This document shows positions 9,058-18,740 of a stretch of DNA of 64,000 nt, in pieces. Origin of the DNA: Gp6-AA40 sp035496255 (GTDB lineage: Bacteria > Acidobacteriota > Vicinamibacteria > Vicinamibacterales > UBA2999); NCBI GenBank assembly GCA_035496255.1, contig DATJEU010000014.1, forward strand, positions 62,001-126,000, given 5' to 3'. Made by a program: the position numbers and the translations under genes. Position 1 is the stretch's first letter; the number at the start of each line of letters is the position of its first letter. The notes under the pieces are model-generated. The model had not been told where the DNA came from and searched no databases. It saw only the letters and a list, made by a program, of their open reading frames with translations.

Positions 9058-10238
9058 ATCAGCAGCGCGTCACGGGCGGAGAGGACGCGATCCATCGCTT
9101 CGTCAACGGTGCGGGCCATCGCCGTGAGGTGGCCCATCTTACGACCGGGCCGCGGCGTGTGCTTGCCGTACAGATGCAGCTTCACATCCGGATTCCGGCA
9201 TGCCGCCGCCCAGTTCGGCTCGCCCTCGGCCCACAGATCGCCCAGCAGATTGGCCATCGCGGCGGGACGCAGCAGCTCGGTCGATCCAAGCGGAAGACCG
9301 CACACCGCACGGACCTGCTGCTCGAACTGGCTCGTGACCGCCGCATCGAACGTCAGGTGACCGGAATTGTGCGGCCGCGGCGCAAGCTCGTTCACGAGCA
9401 GTTCGTTGTCGGTGCTGACGAAGAACTCGACACACAGGATGCCGATGTACTGCAGGCTGTCGAGAATCGTTCGCGTGATCTCGATCGCCTGTCGTGCCAT
9501 CGCGGGCGGAACGGCGGCCGGCGCCGTGGTCACGTCGAGGATGTGGTTGTGATGCCGGTTTTCGAACACGGGATACGTCGCGACTTCGCCGTCGAGACCG
9601 CGCGCCGCAATCACCGACACTTCCGCCTGCAGGGAGATGAACTTCTCGACAACGGCCTCCTGGTGACCGATGGCATCCCACAGCTGTTCGACATCGGCGG
9701 CCGTCGTCAGTTTGTGCTGACCCTTCCCGTCGTACCCGAAGGCGGCGGTCTTGATCACTGCCGGCGTCCCGAGGCGCGTCACGCCTTCCCAGAGCTCGTC
9801 CAGCGATGCCGCACGCGCGAACGGCGCCGTCGGAATACCATGCTCCGCGAGAAACGACTTCTCGCGCGCGCGCTGCTGGGCCACGTGCAACGCCGCACCG
9901 GAAGGACGTACCGGCACCAGTTCCTCGATTGCCGCGACGGCGTCCGTCGGAATGTTCTCGAACTCGAACGTCACGACGTCGACGCGGCCGGCAAACGCGC
10001 GCAGCGCCTCGAGATCGTCGTAAGCGGCGGTCACTTCGACGTCGGCCACCTGACCGGTTGGCGTGTCTTCGTCCGGTGACAAGGTGTGGACGCGATACCC
10101 CATGCGACGCGCCGCGATCGTGAACATGCGGCCAAGCTGGCCGCTGCCGAGCACGCCCAGCGCCGCGCCCGGCGCGATCACGCGCGCGCCGCCCGATCCC
10201 CTGGACGTCGGCCGTGATGCGGGACCGCCCGCGGTCAT
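9054..10238 (-). CDS. purK: PurK, N5-carboxyaminoimidazole ribonucleotide synthase
   Basis: A 394-residue ATP-grasp enzyme that converts AIR, bicarbonate and ATP to N5-CAIR in purine synthesis. Motifs include ALGVLGSGQLGRMFTIAARRMGY near residue 25, VVTFEFENIP, TPAVIKTAAFGYDGKGQHK, NHHI-type RHHNHILDVTTAP, GILCVEFFV and LLVNELAPRPHNSGH. A 17-residue extension precedes the usual start. The start is the ATG at 10238, which shares ATGA with the purE stop; the longer frame upstream is a shadow of purE. It is co-translated with purE upstream and the regulator downstream. Confidence 0.95.
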   Translation of the reverse strand: MTAGGPASRPTSRGSGGARVIAPGAALGVLGSGQLGRMFTIAARRMGYRVHTLSPDEDTPTGQVADVEVTAAYDDLEALRAFAGRVDVVTFEFENIPTDAVAAIEELVPVRPSGAALHVAQQRAREKSFLAEHGIPTAPFARAASLDELWEGVTRLGTPAVIKTAAFGYDGKGQHKLTTAADVEQLWDAIGHQEAVVEKFISLQAEVSVIAARGLDGEVATYPVFENRHHNHILDVTTAPAAVPPAMARQAIEITRTILDSLQYIGILCVEFFVSTDNELLVNELAPRPHNSGHLTFDAAVTSQFEQQVRAVCGLPLGSTELLRPAAMANLLGDLWAEGEPNWAAACRNPDVKLHLYGKHTPRPGRKMGHLTAMARTVDEAMDRVLSARDALLI

Positions 10239-10723
10239 GGAAGCCGTTCCTGAAGAACCGTCTGCGTCTGGGTGTCGCGGAACGCGCGGAGTTGCTCGCG
10301 CAGGCGTGGACGGGAACCCGACAGGATCGCGATCGCCAGCAGCGCCGCATTGGTCGCACCCGCTTTGCCGATCGCGAGGGTTCCGACCGGCACACCACCG
10401 GGCATCTGCACGATCGAGAGCAGCGAATCGAGACCCTGCAGCGTGGCGCTCTGCACCGGGACGCCGAGCACGGGCAGCAGCGTCTGTGCGGCAACCATTC
10501 CGGGCAGGTGCGCCGCGCCACCGGCGCCGGCAATCACGACCTCGATCCCGCGGCCCTCCGCACCATGCGCGAACTCGGACAACCACTGCGGCGTGCGGTG
10601 CGCTGACACGATGTGCCGCTCGTGCGGCACCTCAAACCGTTCCAGCACGTCGACGGCAGGCTTCATCGTCTCCCAGTCCGACGACGAGCCCATGATCACT
10701 GCGACGAGAGGTGAGTCAGGCAA
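10235..10723 (-). CDS. purE: PurE, N5-carboxyaminoimidazole ribonucleotide mutase
   Basis: A 162-residue class I PurE that moves the carboxyl group of N5-CAIR to make CAIR. The sequence shows MGSSSDWETMKPA near residue 10, ERHIVSAHRTPQWL near residue 36 with the catalytic His, VIAGAGGAAHLPGMVAA, and GLDSLLSIVQMPGGVPVGT. Length and motifs are normal for the family. It is the first gene of a purE-purK-regulator operon and is divergent from icd with a 60-nt spacer. Confidence 0.96.
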   Translation of the reverse strand: MPDSPLVAVIMGSSSDWETMKPAVDVLERFEVPHERHIVSAHRTPQWLSEFAHGAEGRGIEVVIAGAGGAAHLPGMVAAQTLLPVLGVPVQSATLQGLDSLLSIVQMPGGVPVGTLAIGKAGATNAALLAIAILSGSRPRLREQLRAFRDTQTQTVLQERLP

Positions 10724-10783
10724 GGCTCAGATCTTACCCTGCCAGCTCGATTTGAAGGACAATCACGGTTTGTCCGGAGAGTC

Positions 10784-13012
10784 ATGAGCACAGCCAAGAT
10801 CATCTACACGCACACCGACGAAGCGCCCGCCCTTGCGACGTATTCCCTGCTGCCGATCATCCAGGCGTTCACCAGAGCCGCCGACATCACGGTCGAGACG
10901 CGCGACATCTCATTGGCCGGACGCATCCTGGCCAATTTTCCCGAATGGCTGCCCGCGGACAAGCGACAGTCGGACGATCTGGCGTATCTCGGCGAACTGG
11001 CGAAAACGCCGGACGCCAACATCATCAAGCTGCCGAACATCAGCGCGTCGGTGCCGCAGCTCACCGCCGCGATCAAGGAGCTGCAGGCCGCCGGGTATCC
11101 CGTTCCGGACTACCCCGCCGAACCCCGATCGGACACGGAGAAGGACATCAAGTCCCGGTATGCGAAGGTGCTCGGCTCCGCGGTGAATCCGGTGCTGCGC
11201 GAAGGCAACTCGGATCGTCGCGTGGCGGCGCCGGTGAAGCAGTACGCGAAATCGCATCCGCATTCGATGGGCACGTGGTCGAAGGACTCGAAGACGCGCG
11301 TCACGTCGATGAGCGGCGGCGACTTCTACGGCAGCGAACAGTCGGCGCTGATCGAGAACGCCGGCAGCGTTCGTATCGAGTTTGTCGACACGAACGGCGC
11401 CGTCTCTTTGCTGAAAGACGCGCTCCAGGTCACGGCCGGCGAGCTCATCGCCGCGACCTGCATGAACCGGGCGGCGTTGTGCGCCTTCTACGACAAGGCA
11501 ATCGCCGACGCCCAGTCACAGGGGCTGCTGCTGTCGCTCCACCTGAAGGCAACGATGATGAAGGTGTCGGATCCGATCATGTTCGGACACGCCGTCATCG
11601 CGTACTACAGGGCCGTCTTCGAAAAGCACGCCGCGACCTTCGCCAGACTCGGTATCGATCCCGACAACGGCGTCGGCGATGTCTACGCCAAGATCAAATC
11701 ACTGCCCGAGGCAGAACGGGCCGCGATCGAAGCCGACCTGCAGGCGGTGTATGCGGAGCGGCCGCCGCTCGCGATGGTGGACTCCTCGAGGGGCATCACC
11801 AACCTGCACGTGCCGAGCGACGTGATCATCGACGCATCGATGCCAGCCTCGATTCGCGCGTCCGGCCAGATGTGGGGACCCGACGGCAAGCTGCACGATA
11901 CGCTCGCCATGATTCCGGACCGCTGCTATTCGGGCGTGTACCAGGCGGTGATCGACGACTGCCGGACGAACGGCGCGTTCGACGTGCCGACGATGGGGAC
12001 GGTGTCGAACGTTGGCTTGATGGCGCAGGCGGCCGAAGAGTACGGATCGCACAACAAGACCTTTGAACTCGCGTCAGCGGGCACGGTTCGTGTCGTCGAT
12101 GGCGCCGGCAGGACGTTGATGGAACACCAGGTCGAAGCGGGCGACATCTGGCGCATGTGCCAGACGAGGGATATCGCCATCCGCGACTGGGTGAAGCTGG
12201 GCGTCGCGCGCGCGCGGGCGACGGGCGATGCCGCCATCTTCTGGCTCGACCATCAACGCGCCTACGACCGCAACGTAATCGCAAAGGTCCGGACGTACCT
12301 CAAGGATCACGACACCAGTGATCTCGACATCACCGTCAAGTCGCCGATCGAAGCGACGACGGCCACGTTGACACGGCTGCGCGCCGGTCAGGACACGATT
12401 TCGGTCACCGGCAACGTGCTGCGTGATTACCTCACCGACCTCTTCCCGATCCTGGAGCTGGGGACGAGCGCCAAGATGCTGTCGATCGTTCCGCTGCTCG
12501 CCGGCGGCGGCATGTACGAAACCGGCGCCGGCGGGTCAGCGCCGAAACATGTCCAGCAGTTCCTGCAGGAAAACTATCTGCGCTGGGATTCACTCGGCGA
12601 GTTCCTGGCGCTGGCGGTGTCGCTCGAGGATCTGGGTCTCAAGACCGGAAACGCGAAGGCCCTGGCAGTGGCGAAGGCGCTCGATGCCGCCAACGGGCGC
12701 GTGCTCGAGAACGATCGCGCGCCGCAACGGAAGGTCGGTGAAATCGACAATCGCGGCAGCCACTACTATCTGGCGCAATATTGGGCGCGCGCGCTCGCCG
12801 ATCAGACGGGTGACGCGGAGCTCAAGGCCCGCTTCACACCGGTCGCGACCGAGCTCGAAGCGCAGGAGCCGACGATCCTCGCCGAGCTCAACGGCGCCCA
12901 GGGAACGCCGATGGAGATCGGTGGCTACTACCATCCGGATCCCGTCAAGTGCGCGACCGCGATGCGGCCGAGCGCTGCACTCAACCGGGTGATCGACGCG
13001 CTGCGCGCCTGA
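10784..13012 (+). CDS. icd: Monomeric NADP-dependent isocitrate dehydrogenase
   Basis: The 742-residue product has the full length of the monomeric (IDH-II) type, not the 45-kDa dimeric type. It oxidatively decarboxylates isocitrate to 2-oxoglutarate in the TCA cycle, making NADPH. Recognisable regions are IIYTHTDEAPALATYSLLPI at the N-terminus, REGNSDRRVAAPVKQYAKSHPHSMG near residue 140, TRVTSMSGGDFYGSEQS near residue 172, FWLDHQRAYDRN near residue 485, and GGMYETGAGGSAPKHVQQF near residue 570. The ATG follows a GGAGAG ribosome site. The next gene starts inside or immediately after its 3' end. Confidence 0.95.
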   Translation: MSTAKIIYTHTDEAPALATYSLLPIIQAFTRAADITVETRDISLAGRILANFPEWLPADKRQSDDLAYLGELAKTPDANIIKLPNISASVPQLTAAIKELQAAGYPVPDYPAEPRSDTEKDIKSRYAKVLGSAVNPVLREGNSDRRVAAPVKQYAKSHPHSMGTWSKDSKTRVTSMSGGDFYGSEQSALIENAGSVRIEFVDTNGAVSLLKDALQVTAGELIAATCMNRAALCAFYDKAIADAQSQGLLLSLHLKATMMKVSDPIMFGHAVIAYYRAVFEKHAATFARLGIDPDNGVGDVYAKIKSLPEAERAAIEADLQAVYAERPPLAMVDSSRGITNLHVPSDVIIDASMPASIRASGQMWGPDGKLHDTLAMIPDRCYSGVYQAVIDDCRTNGAFDVPTMGTVSNVGLMAQAAEEYGSHNKTFELASAGTVRVVDGAGRTLMEHQVEAGDIWRMCQTRDIAIRDWVKLGVARARATGDAAIFWLDHQRAYDRNVIAKVRTYLKDHDTSDLDITVKSPIEATTATLTRLRAGQDTISVTGNVLRDYLTDLFPILELGTSAKMLSIVPLLAGGGMYETGAGGSAPKHVQQFLQENYLRWDSLGEFLALAVSLEDLGLKTGNAKALAVAKALDAANGRVLENDRAPQRKVGEIDNRGSHYYLAQYWARALADQTGDAELKARFTPVATELEAQEPTILAELNGAQGTPMEIGGYYHPDPVKCATAMRPSAALNRVIDALRA

Positions 13013-14658
13013 GGAGCACGCTGGATTCCCGCACGCGCCGCTGGCTCGTCCCCTCCATCGTCGCCTGGTTGCTCGCAGCGGCCGCGTACACGACGCTGCG
13101 AGTGAGCTTCGAGCGCGCTCCGGCGGTGCACATCCGGTGGGCGTCCGCCGTTGACGACCGCGCCAGGGCAGCACTGGAACAGCGTTTCGCGCTCACCAGC
13201 CCTGCGTTCGACTCGGGCCGGACATGGGTCTACGTCCTGCTGTCGCCAACGCAAGAGAACATCCGCGCCATCGTCCAGTCTCCCGCGGTCGATGACACCA
13301 ACTTCATCGACCGGAGCCTGTTTCGCGTAAGCACGTCGGCACCGCGACGCGGGCCCTACCTCGCGCGGACGCGATGGATACCTGCGGCACTCCAGACGGC
13401 CATCGTGATTTTCGTATTCCTCGGCACGGCGGCGTTTCTGGTTGCGGTGATGCCCGCCGCACTGCGTGCGGTAACGGCAACGTTTTCTCCCGACACCGCC
13501 GGGCAGGGCGTCCAGTCGTTGGTGACGACCGACACGCTCGCCCTGGCGGCGATGTGTGCTGCGCTCGCGCTCGTCTGGCGGCAGTACTTCCGTGAGCTCC
13601 GACGCGGTGCAATATCGTCCGCGCCCTTCCGTGTCGGCGACTGGCTGGTGAGTTACGACACCGGCTTCGTCCGGCGCGGCCTGACCGGGTCGCCGATCCT
13701 GTGGGCGACGCAGGCATTTCATATCCAGCCGGAAACGATCGTCTTCTGGATACAGGTGGCGCTGTACACGTTGCTGTCGCTGCTGCTGTTCGCGTTGGCG
13801 CGCCGGCGGCGTGTGAACGTCTGGTTTCTGGCGTTTCTGTTCTCGCCGGCCGGGCTCCTGTTCCCGCTCTACGACGTGGCCGTCGTCGGACGCAAGGATC
13901 TTCTGTTCTTCGTCCTGTTTGCGCTCTACGCCTGGTGGATGCCGCGGCCCGGTCGCTGGCGGACGAACATCCTGACGTTTGTGCTCGGGGCGGCTACGAC
14001 GCTCACTCACGAGCTGTTCTTCTTCTTCACGCCGTACTTCTTCGTGATGCGCTTCCTCGACACGAAGCCGTCGGGCGAACGCCGGTTCCAGCCTGAATGG
14101 TCGCTGTTCGCCGGATCCCTGATCGCGCTGCTGCTGGTCTCGACGGTGGGCGCGGACCTGCATGGAGAGGCGCAATGCGCCGCGCTGCTGCATCGCGGCT
14201 TCCACGAGGACCTGTGCGACGGGATCCTGCGGTATCCGGCGACGACAATCGCGGCATCGGTACAGGACATCGCAGTCGAGATCAGGAACGACCACTATCT
14301 GATCGCGTATCCGAGCGCGTTGCTGCTTGCCCTGCTGCCCCTTGTGCCGTTCGGCCGGTCGCTGCGATCGCGGCCGTCGCCGATGTTCTGGCGTGGTGTG
14401 CTCGGCGCATTCGCGCTCACCCTGCCGATGTTCGGTATCGTGCTCGACTGGGGCCGGTTGCTGGACCTGCACGTGATGGCCACAGCGATCGTCATCCTGG
14501 CGTTTGTACTCGAGGATCGCAGGACGCCCGGATCCATCTTCGGTGTAAGGCTCTGGTGGCTGCGCGCCGCGATCCTCGTTGCGGTGTCTGTGTATCTCAC
14601 CACGTGGAGCATCCGGCACTGCTGCGTCGAGCCGTTCAGAGCGGGAATCTTTTCGTAG
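12949..14658 (+). CDS. Polytopic membrane protein of unknown function
   Basis: A protein of about 545-569 residues with a first membrane segment near residue 35, an extracytoplasmic-looking domain of about 85 residues, and roughly ten further hydrophobic segments. A conserved-looking YDTGFVRRGLTGSPI lies after the third segment and HELFFFFTPYFFV in the middle. The layout recalls membrane glycan-related proteins, but no catalytic motif was found. The start is unclear: the only standard start is the GTG at 12949 inside icd, while a GAGGAG ribosome site sits just before an in-frame CTG at 13021, right after the icd stop. The 3' end overlaps the convergent monooxygenase by 23 nt. Confidence 0.7.
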   Translation: MRDRDAAERCTQPGDRRAARLRSTLDSRTRRWLVPSIVAWLLAAAAYTTLRVSFERAPAVHIRWASAVDDRARAALEQRFALTSPAFDSGRTWVYVLLSPTQENIRAIVQSPAVDDTNFIDRSLFRVSTSAPRRGPYLARTRWIPAALQTAIVIFVFLGTAAFLVAVMPAALRAVTATFSPDTAGQGVQSLVTTDTLALAAMCAALALVWRQYFRELRRGAISSAPFRVGDWLVSYDTGFVRRGLTGSPILWATQAFHIQPETIVFWIQVALYTLLSLLLFALARRRRVNVWFLAFLFSPAGLLFPLYDVAVVGRKDLLFFVLFALYAWWMPRPGRWRTNILTFVLGAATTLTHELFFFFTPYFFVMRFLDTKPSGERRFQPEWSLFAGSLIALLLVSTVGADLHGEAQCAALLHRGFHEDLCDGILRYPATTIAASVQDIAVEIRNDHYLIAYPSALLLALLPLVPFGRSLRSRPSPMFWRGVLGAFALTLPMFGIVLDWGRLLDLHVMATAIVILAFVLEDRRTPGSIFGVRLWWLRAAILVAVSVYLTTWSIRHCCVEPFRAGIFS

Positions 14659-15880
14659 CGCGTTTTCTGGTTCGGTGACCCGCCCCGACGTGCGCCGTGC
14701 TCTGAAGTCCGCCCAGCGGAGGGCCAAGTTCACGATTAGGATCCGCCGCGGGCCTCACCATGCCCTTTACGATGAGTCCCATCGGGATCACGCGCACGAC
14801 CGCGTTGCGCAATGCGCCGATCGTCCGGCTGCGCGACGTCGTGATGCGTGCGATGCGGGGACCGGACTTGACGATCGCCGTAGTCCGCCGGCGGCGCACC
14901 TCTTCGTAGCGCCGCAGCGCCGTCACCGTGTCGGATGTGTCGCGAAGCGCGCGACCCAGCGCGACAGCGTCTTCGAGTGCCTGGGCACCACCCTGGCCGG
15001 TGTGCGGCAGCATTGGGTGGGCCGCGTCGCCGAGCAGCGTCACGGTTCCACTGCCCCACCGCGCCAGCGGATCGCGCTCGAACAGTTCATCGAGACGGAT
15101 CTCGGACGAGCCCGTGATGGCGCGAAACTGTGAATCGAATCGCGGTGACCATCGGCGCAGCACTTCTTCGGCGCTGCCGGCACCGGCCTGCCGCTCATCG
15201 TCCACGAACAGCGAGAGGAACCAATAGACGGCGTTCGGACCGGCCTGCACGATGCCGGACTCGACCCCCGTGCCGAAATACCAGATTGCCTGCAGGTCTC
15301 CGAGCGCGTCGACGCGTGACGCTGCGCCTCGCAGGGCGTAGTAGCCGCTCGGACGCGACGGGCATTCTTCAGGATGCAGTTGCGATCGGATGGCTGAATG
15401 AAAGCCGTCGGCGCCGACAATCACGTCGCCGGAGGCCATGTCGCCGTTCTGAAATCGCAGGCGCACGCCGTCGCCGGAGCTCTCGAATCCAACGACCTCA
15501 TGGTTGACGCGCACCACGTCACGGCCGACCGCGTCCAGCAGTTCCCCGTGCAGTGCCGGCCGCATGATCAGCCGCATCGAATCGAGGGCCGAAGGGAGCG
15601 TCGCGGGATCGCCCTGGAAGCGGCGAAGCACCCTCCCGCCGACCTGCCGGATCTCGACGGTGGTCGGTGAATTCCATGTGACCGTGTGCGCGAGGACGGC
15701 TTTTGCGACGCCGAGCTCGCGCAGCGCGGCCATTGCGTTCGGGGCAAGGCCGATCCCGAATCCGAGTTCGCGCGGCGCCTCGGCGCGCTCGAAAATCTCG
15801 ACATCCCACCCGATGCGATGCAGGGCAAGGCCTGCCGCGAGACCGCCGATTCCAGCGCCGACAATCAACGCGCGTGGCAT
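14636..15880 (-). CDS. FAD-dependent aromatic-type monooxygenase
   Basis: A 414-residue class A flavoprotein monooxygenase of the salicylate-hydroxylase/UbiH kind. All three family motifs are visible: GAGIGGLAAGLALHRIGWDVEIFERA at residues 8-33, the DG motif VIVGADGFHSAIRSQL near residue 155, and the GD motif TLLGDAAHPMLPHTGQGGAQALEDA near residue 280. It would hydroxylate an aromatic or polyene substrate with NAD(P)H and O2; the substrate is not inferable. A basic C-terminal tail follows the fold. It stands alone and is divergent from the DUF2231 gene. Confidence 0.88.
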   Translation of the reverse strand: MPRALIVGAGIGGLAAGLALHRIGWDVEIFERAEAPRELGFGIGLAPNAMAALRELGVAKAVLAHTVTWNSPTTVEIRQVGGRVLRRFQGDPATLPSALDSMRLIMRPALHGELLDAVGRDVVRVNHEVVGFESSGDGVRLRFQNGDMASGDVIVGADGFHSAIRSQLHPEECPSRPSGYYALRGAASRVDALGDLQAIWYFGTGVESGIVQAGPNAVYWFLSLFVDDERQAGAGSAEEVLRRWSPRFDSQFRAITGSSEIRLDELFERDPLARWGSGTVTLLGDAAHPMLPHTGQGGAQALEDAVALGRALRDTSDTVTALRRYEEVRRRRTTAIVKSGPRIARITTSRSRTIGALRNAVVRVIPMGLIVKGMVRPAADPNRELGPPLGGLQSTAHVGAGHRTRKRATKRFPL

Positions 15881-15928
15881 GCCTCGAACTTAGACCGGCG
15901 ACGGCGTCCCCGAGCCTAGAATCTACTC

Positions 15929-16768
15929 ATGGGTTCGATGCATCCGGAAGTGGTGCACTTCGCGATCGCGCTGGTGTTCGTCGGCGTGGCGCTGCGGGCG
16001 CTGTCGCTGTTGACTGTCGCCCGGACGCGGCTGCCCTTCATCGCACCGTCGGCCGTCCTGCTGATCGTGCTCGGCACGATCGCTCTGGCCGTCGCCGCCT
16101 ACACCGGCGAGGCCGGCCATCGCCCGGTCGAGGCGATGCCGGGACTACGGGGCGTCGTCACCAGCCACGAGGACTGGGGCGAACGGTCCCGCAACGTGTT
16201 CTTCGTCGTGTTGGTGATCGAAGTGATCGCGCTGGCGATGAGAGCCTCGCCGCGCGAGAGGTACGCCTTGATTGCCTCCACCGTCGTCGGCATCGCCGGG
16301 CTCGGCGCCGTCTACGAGGCCGGCCGATACGGCGGCGAAATCGTCTACGCCTACGCCGGAGGAGTCGGCATTCGCAGCGGCAACCCGGACGACGTGAAGC
16401 GGCTGCTGCTTGCGGGTTTGTATCAGCAGGCGCTGGTCGAGCGGCAGAGCGGGCGCAGGGATCGCGCATACGCGCTCATGACCCAGGCGGCCACGGAGTT
16501 TCCCAACGACATCGAAGTCCAGATGATGCTGGCTGAATCAGAGCTGCTCGATCGCGCCGACGCCGGGCGCGCGCTCGCGCGGTTACAAACGATTCACCCG
16601 CCGAAGGACGATCGCTTCATCAGGACACGCCACGCGACGTTGACTGCCGACGCGTTGCTCGCCACGGGGCAGCGTGAAGGTGCGCTCGCCGTGCTGCAGC
16701 AGGCGGCGATGGACGTACCCAGCCCGCGGCTGCAGCAGAAGATCGATCAGATCAAGAACGGACGATGA
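15929..16768 (+). CDS. DUF2231-like membrane protein with C-terminal TPR domain
   Basis: A 279-residue protein. Residues 1-150 hold four hydrophobic segments with a DUF2231 pattern (MHPEVVHFAIALVFVGVALRAL, PSAVLLIVLGTIALAVAAYTGEAGH). Residues 155-279 form short TPR-like helices (LAGLYQQALVERQSGRRDRAYALMTQAATEFPNDIEVQ). DUF2231 is often linked with haem or electron-transfer membrane proteins, but the fused TPR part suggests protein contacts. The ATG codons at 15929 and 15938 are both possible starts; the second matches family N-termini. Function unknown. Confidence 0.75.
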   Translation: MGSMHPEVVHFAIALVFVGVALRALSLLTVARTRLPFIAPSAVLLIVLGTIALAVAAYTGEAGHRPVEAMPGLRGVVTSHEDWGERSRNVFFVVLVIEVIALAMRASPRERYALIASTVVGIAGLGAVYEAGRYGGEIVYAYAGGVGIRSGNPDDVKRLLLAGLYQQALVERQSGRRDRAYALMTQAATEFPNDIEVQMMLAESELLDRADAGRALARLQTIHPPKDDRFIRTRHATLTADALLATGQREGALAVLQQAAMDVPSPRLQQKIDQIKNGR

Positions 16769-16857
16769 GCCGGCGGTGTTTCCACTGCACGCAGTGGATC
16801 GAGGACGGGCAGGCGCACGATTGCTGAACGACGACCGAGAGAGCACTCACGAAAGAC

Positions 16858-17292
16858 TTGCCCGAGGACCTGCGCGACGCGTGGGAGCGGCTGCGCGAGG
16901 AGATTGGCGGGTTCGGCGAACAACGGATCTATGCGTCGCGCCACTCGATCATGTTTGCTCGACGGGCGTGCTATGCGTTCGTCCGGCCGAAGACGAAGTT
17001 CCTCGAGATCTTCTTCTTCCTCGGGCGCACGGTCCGGACGCCGCCGGTCCGAAAGTCGATGGCATCATCACGGCACAAGGTCGCACACGAAGTGCGCGTC
17101 GTGCATCGCGATCAGATTGAAGCGCCACTCACCGACTGGCTGCGCGAAGCCTACGAGCAATCCGACGCGTTGACGGCGCTTGGAAGGGCAACGCGCCCGG
17201 GCACCAGATCAGCCGGACGGGCTCGGACCGGGAACCGCCGCAAGACAGGAAGCAAGCAATCGCGAGGGCGAGCGCGATCAGCGCGACGATAA
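16858..17292 (+). CDS. DUF5655-like small protein with basic tail
   Basis: A 144-residue protein starting at TTG; an in-frame TGA a few codons upstream leaves no earlier start. Residues 5-105 match the DUF5655 layout (FGEQRIYASRHSIMFARRACYAFVRPKTKFLEIFFFL ... HKVAHEVRVVHRDQIEAPLTDWLREAYE). The last 35 residues are Arg/Lys/Ser/Gly-rich and could bind nucleic acid. The role of DUF5655 is not known. It is followed by the M16 peptidase operon after 83 nt. Confidence 0.65.
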   Translation: MPEDLRDAWERLREEIGGFGEQRIYASRHSIMFARRACYAFVRPKTKFLEIFFFLGRTVRTPPVRKSMASSRHKVAHEVRVVHRDQIEAPLTDWLREAYEQSDALTALGRATRPGTRSAGRARTGNRRKTGSKQSRGRARSARR

Positions 17293-17375
17293 CCGCCTGG
17301 CCGAAGGTTGCCCGGCGGATCCCGCCTTCGAGAGTTGTGCAAGTGGGGTACCTTTAGTCTCCAGGAGGCCCCTCG

Positions 17376-18740
17376 ATGCGTCGCACGATCATCCTCGCGC
17401 TGGTGCTGCTGGCAGCACCGCTGAGCGCACAGGCACCCGCCCCGCCAACTGCCGTTCCCGCGAAGCTCGAAGTTCCGTACCGGCTGTTCACGCTGGCCAA
17501 CGGCCTCACCGTCATCCTGCATCAGGACCGGAGCGTCCCGATTGTCGCGGTCAACATCTGGTATCACGTCGGCTCCGCGAACGAACATCGCGGCCGCACC
17601 GGCTTCGCGCATCTGTTCGAGCACCTGATGTTCGAGGGATCGAAGAACGTGAAGGAGGGCGAGTTCGACAATCTGCTCGAAGCGGCCGGCGGCAACAACA
17701 ACGGGTCGACGACCAACGACCGTACCAACTACGTGATCGACGTACCGTCCAACGCGCTCGAACTGGCGCTCTACCTCGAGTCGGATCGCATGGGATACCT
17801 GCTCGACGCGATGTCACCCGAGCGGGTCAACGGCCAGCGTGACGTCGTCAAGAACGAGCGGCGTCAGAGCTACGAGAACCGGCCGTACGGCATGGCGGAG
17901 ATCGAGCTCGATCAACTGCTGTGGCCAGAGAACCATCCCTACAGTTGGCCGACGATCGGCTCGATGGAAGACCTCACCGCTGCGAGCTACGAGGACGTCG
18001 TCGCCTTCTTCAAGAAGTACTACGCGCCGAACAATGCGAGCCTGGTGATTGCGGGCGACATCGATCTCGATCGCACACAAGCGCTCGTACACAAATGGTT
18101 CGACGAAGTACCGAGAGGGAAGCCGGTGGAGCCGGTCGCGCCGCCAGCCGCCCTGCTGACCACGGTGACGAGGAAGACGATGACCGACGACCAGGCCCGC
18201 CTGCCCAGGGTGTATCTCGCGTGGATCACGCCGCGGATGTTCGCGCCCGGCGACGCCGCACTCGACGTGGTGAGCTCCGTCCTCGCCGGTGGCAAGAACT
18301 CGCGGCTCTACAAGCGCCTCGTCTACGACACCCAGATGGCGCAGGACGTCAGCGCGTTTCAGCAATCGGGCGCACTCGGGAGTGAGTTCACGATCGTCGC
18401 CACTGCGCGGCCGGGCAAGTCCGTCACCGATATTCAGAAGGTCATCGACGAGGAAATGGACCGCCTGCGCAAGGAGCCGCCGCAGCCACGCGAAGTGGAA
18501 CGGGCGGTCAATCAGATCGAAGCGAACTTCTATCGCGGGATGGAGCGCGTCGGTGGATTCGAGGGGAAAGCCAACCAGTTGAATGCCTACTACACCGCCG
18601 GCGGCGGCCCCGACTATTTCGCCGAGGATCTGGCGCGTTACACCTCGCTGTCGCCGAGCGACGTCCAGGCGGCGGCGATCGGCTGGCTGCCGGCCGATCG
18701 GCGCGTCGAGCTGATCGTCGAGCCGGAGGCCCAGAAATGA
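17376..18740 (+). CDS. M16 zinc peptidase, active subunit, secreted
   Basis: A 454-residue pitrilysin-family peptidase with a signal peptide (MRRTIILALVLLAAPLSAQA). The inverted zinc motif HLFEH is present in GFAHLFEHLMFEGSKN near residue 85, and the downstream Glu ligand region in DVVKNERRQSYENRPYG near residue 160. A second M16 half begins near residue 260. A strong AGGAGG site precedes the ATG. It overlaps the next M16 gene by ATGA; such pairs of active and inactive subunits normally form a heterodimer, here probably periplasmic. Confidence 0.92.
   Translation: MRRTIILALVLLAAPLSAQAPAPPTAVPAKLEVPYRLFTLANGLTVILHQDRSVPIVAVNIWYHVGSANEHRGRTGFAHLFEHLMFEGSKNVKEGEFDNLLEAAGGNNNGSTTNDRTNYVIDVPSNALELALYLESDRMGYLLDAMSPERVNGQRDVVKNERRQSYENRPYGMAEIELDQLLWPENHPYSWPTIGSMEDLTAASYEDVVAFFKKYYAPNNASLVIAGDIDLDRTQALVHKWFDEVPRGKPVEPVAPPAALLTTVTRKTMTDDQARLPRVYLAWITPRMFAPGDAALDVVSSVLAGGKNSRLYKRLVYDTQMAQDVSAFQQSGALGSEFTIVATARPGKSVTDIQKVIDEEMDRLRKEPPQPREVERAVNQIEANFYRGMERVGGFEGKANQLNAYYTAGGGPDYFAEDLARYTSLSPSDVQAAAIGWLPADRRVELIVEPEAQK

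Noticed and set aside
12928..14733. 601-codon minus-strand frame opposite the membrane protein
   Set aside because: Low-complexity Arg/Gln/Glu-rich translation, a shadow of hydrophobic codons on the other strand.
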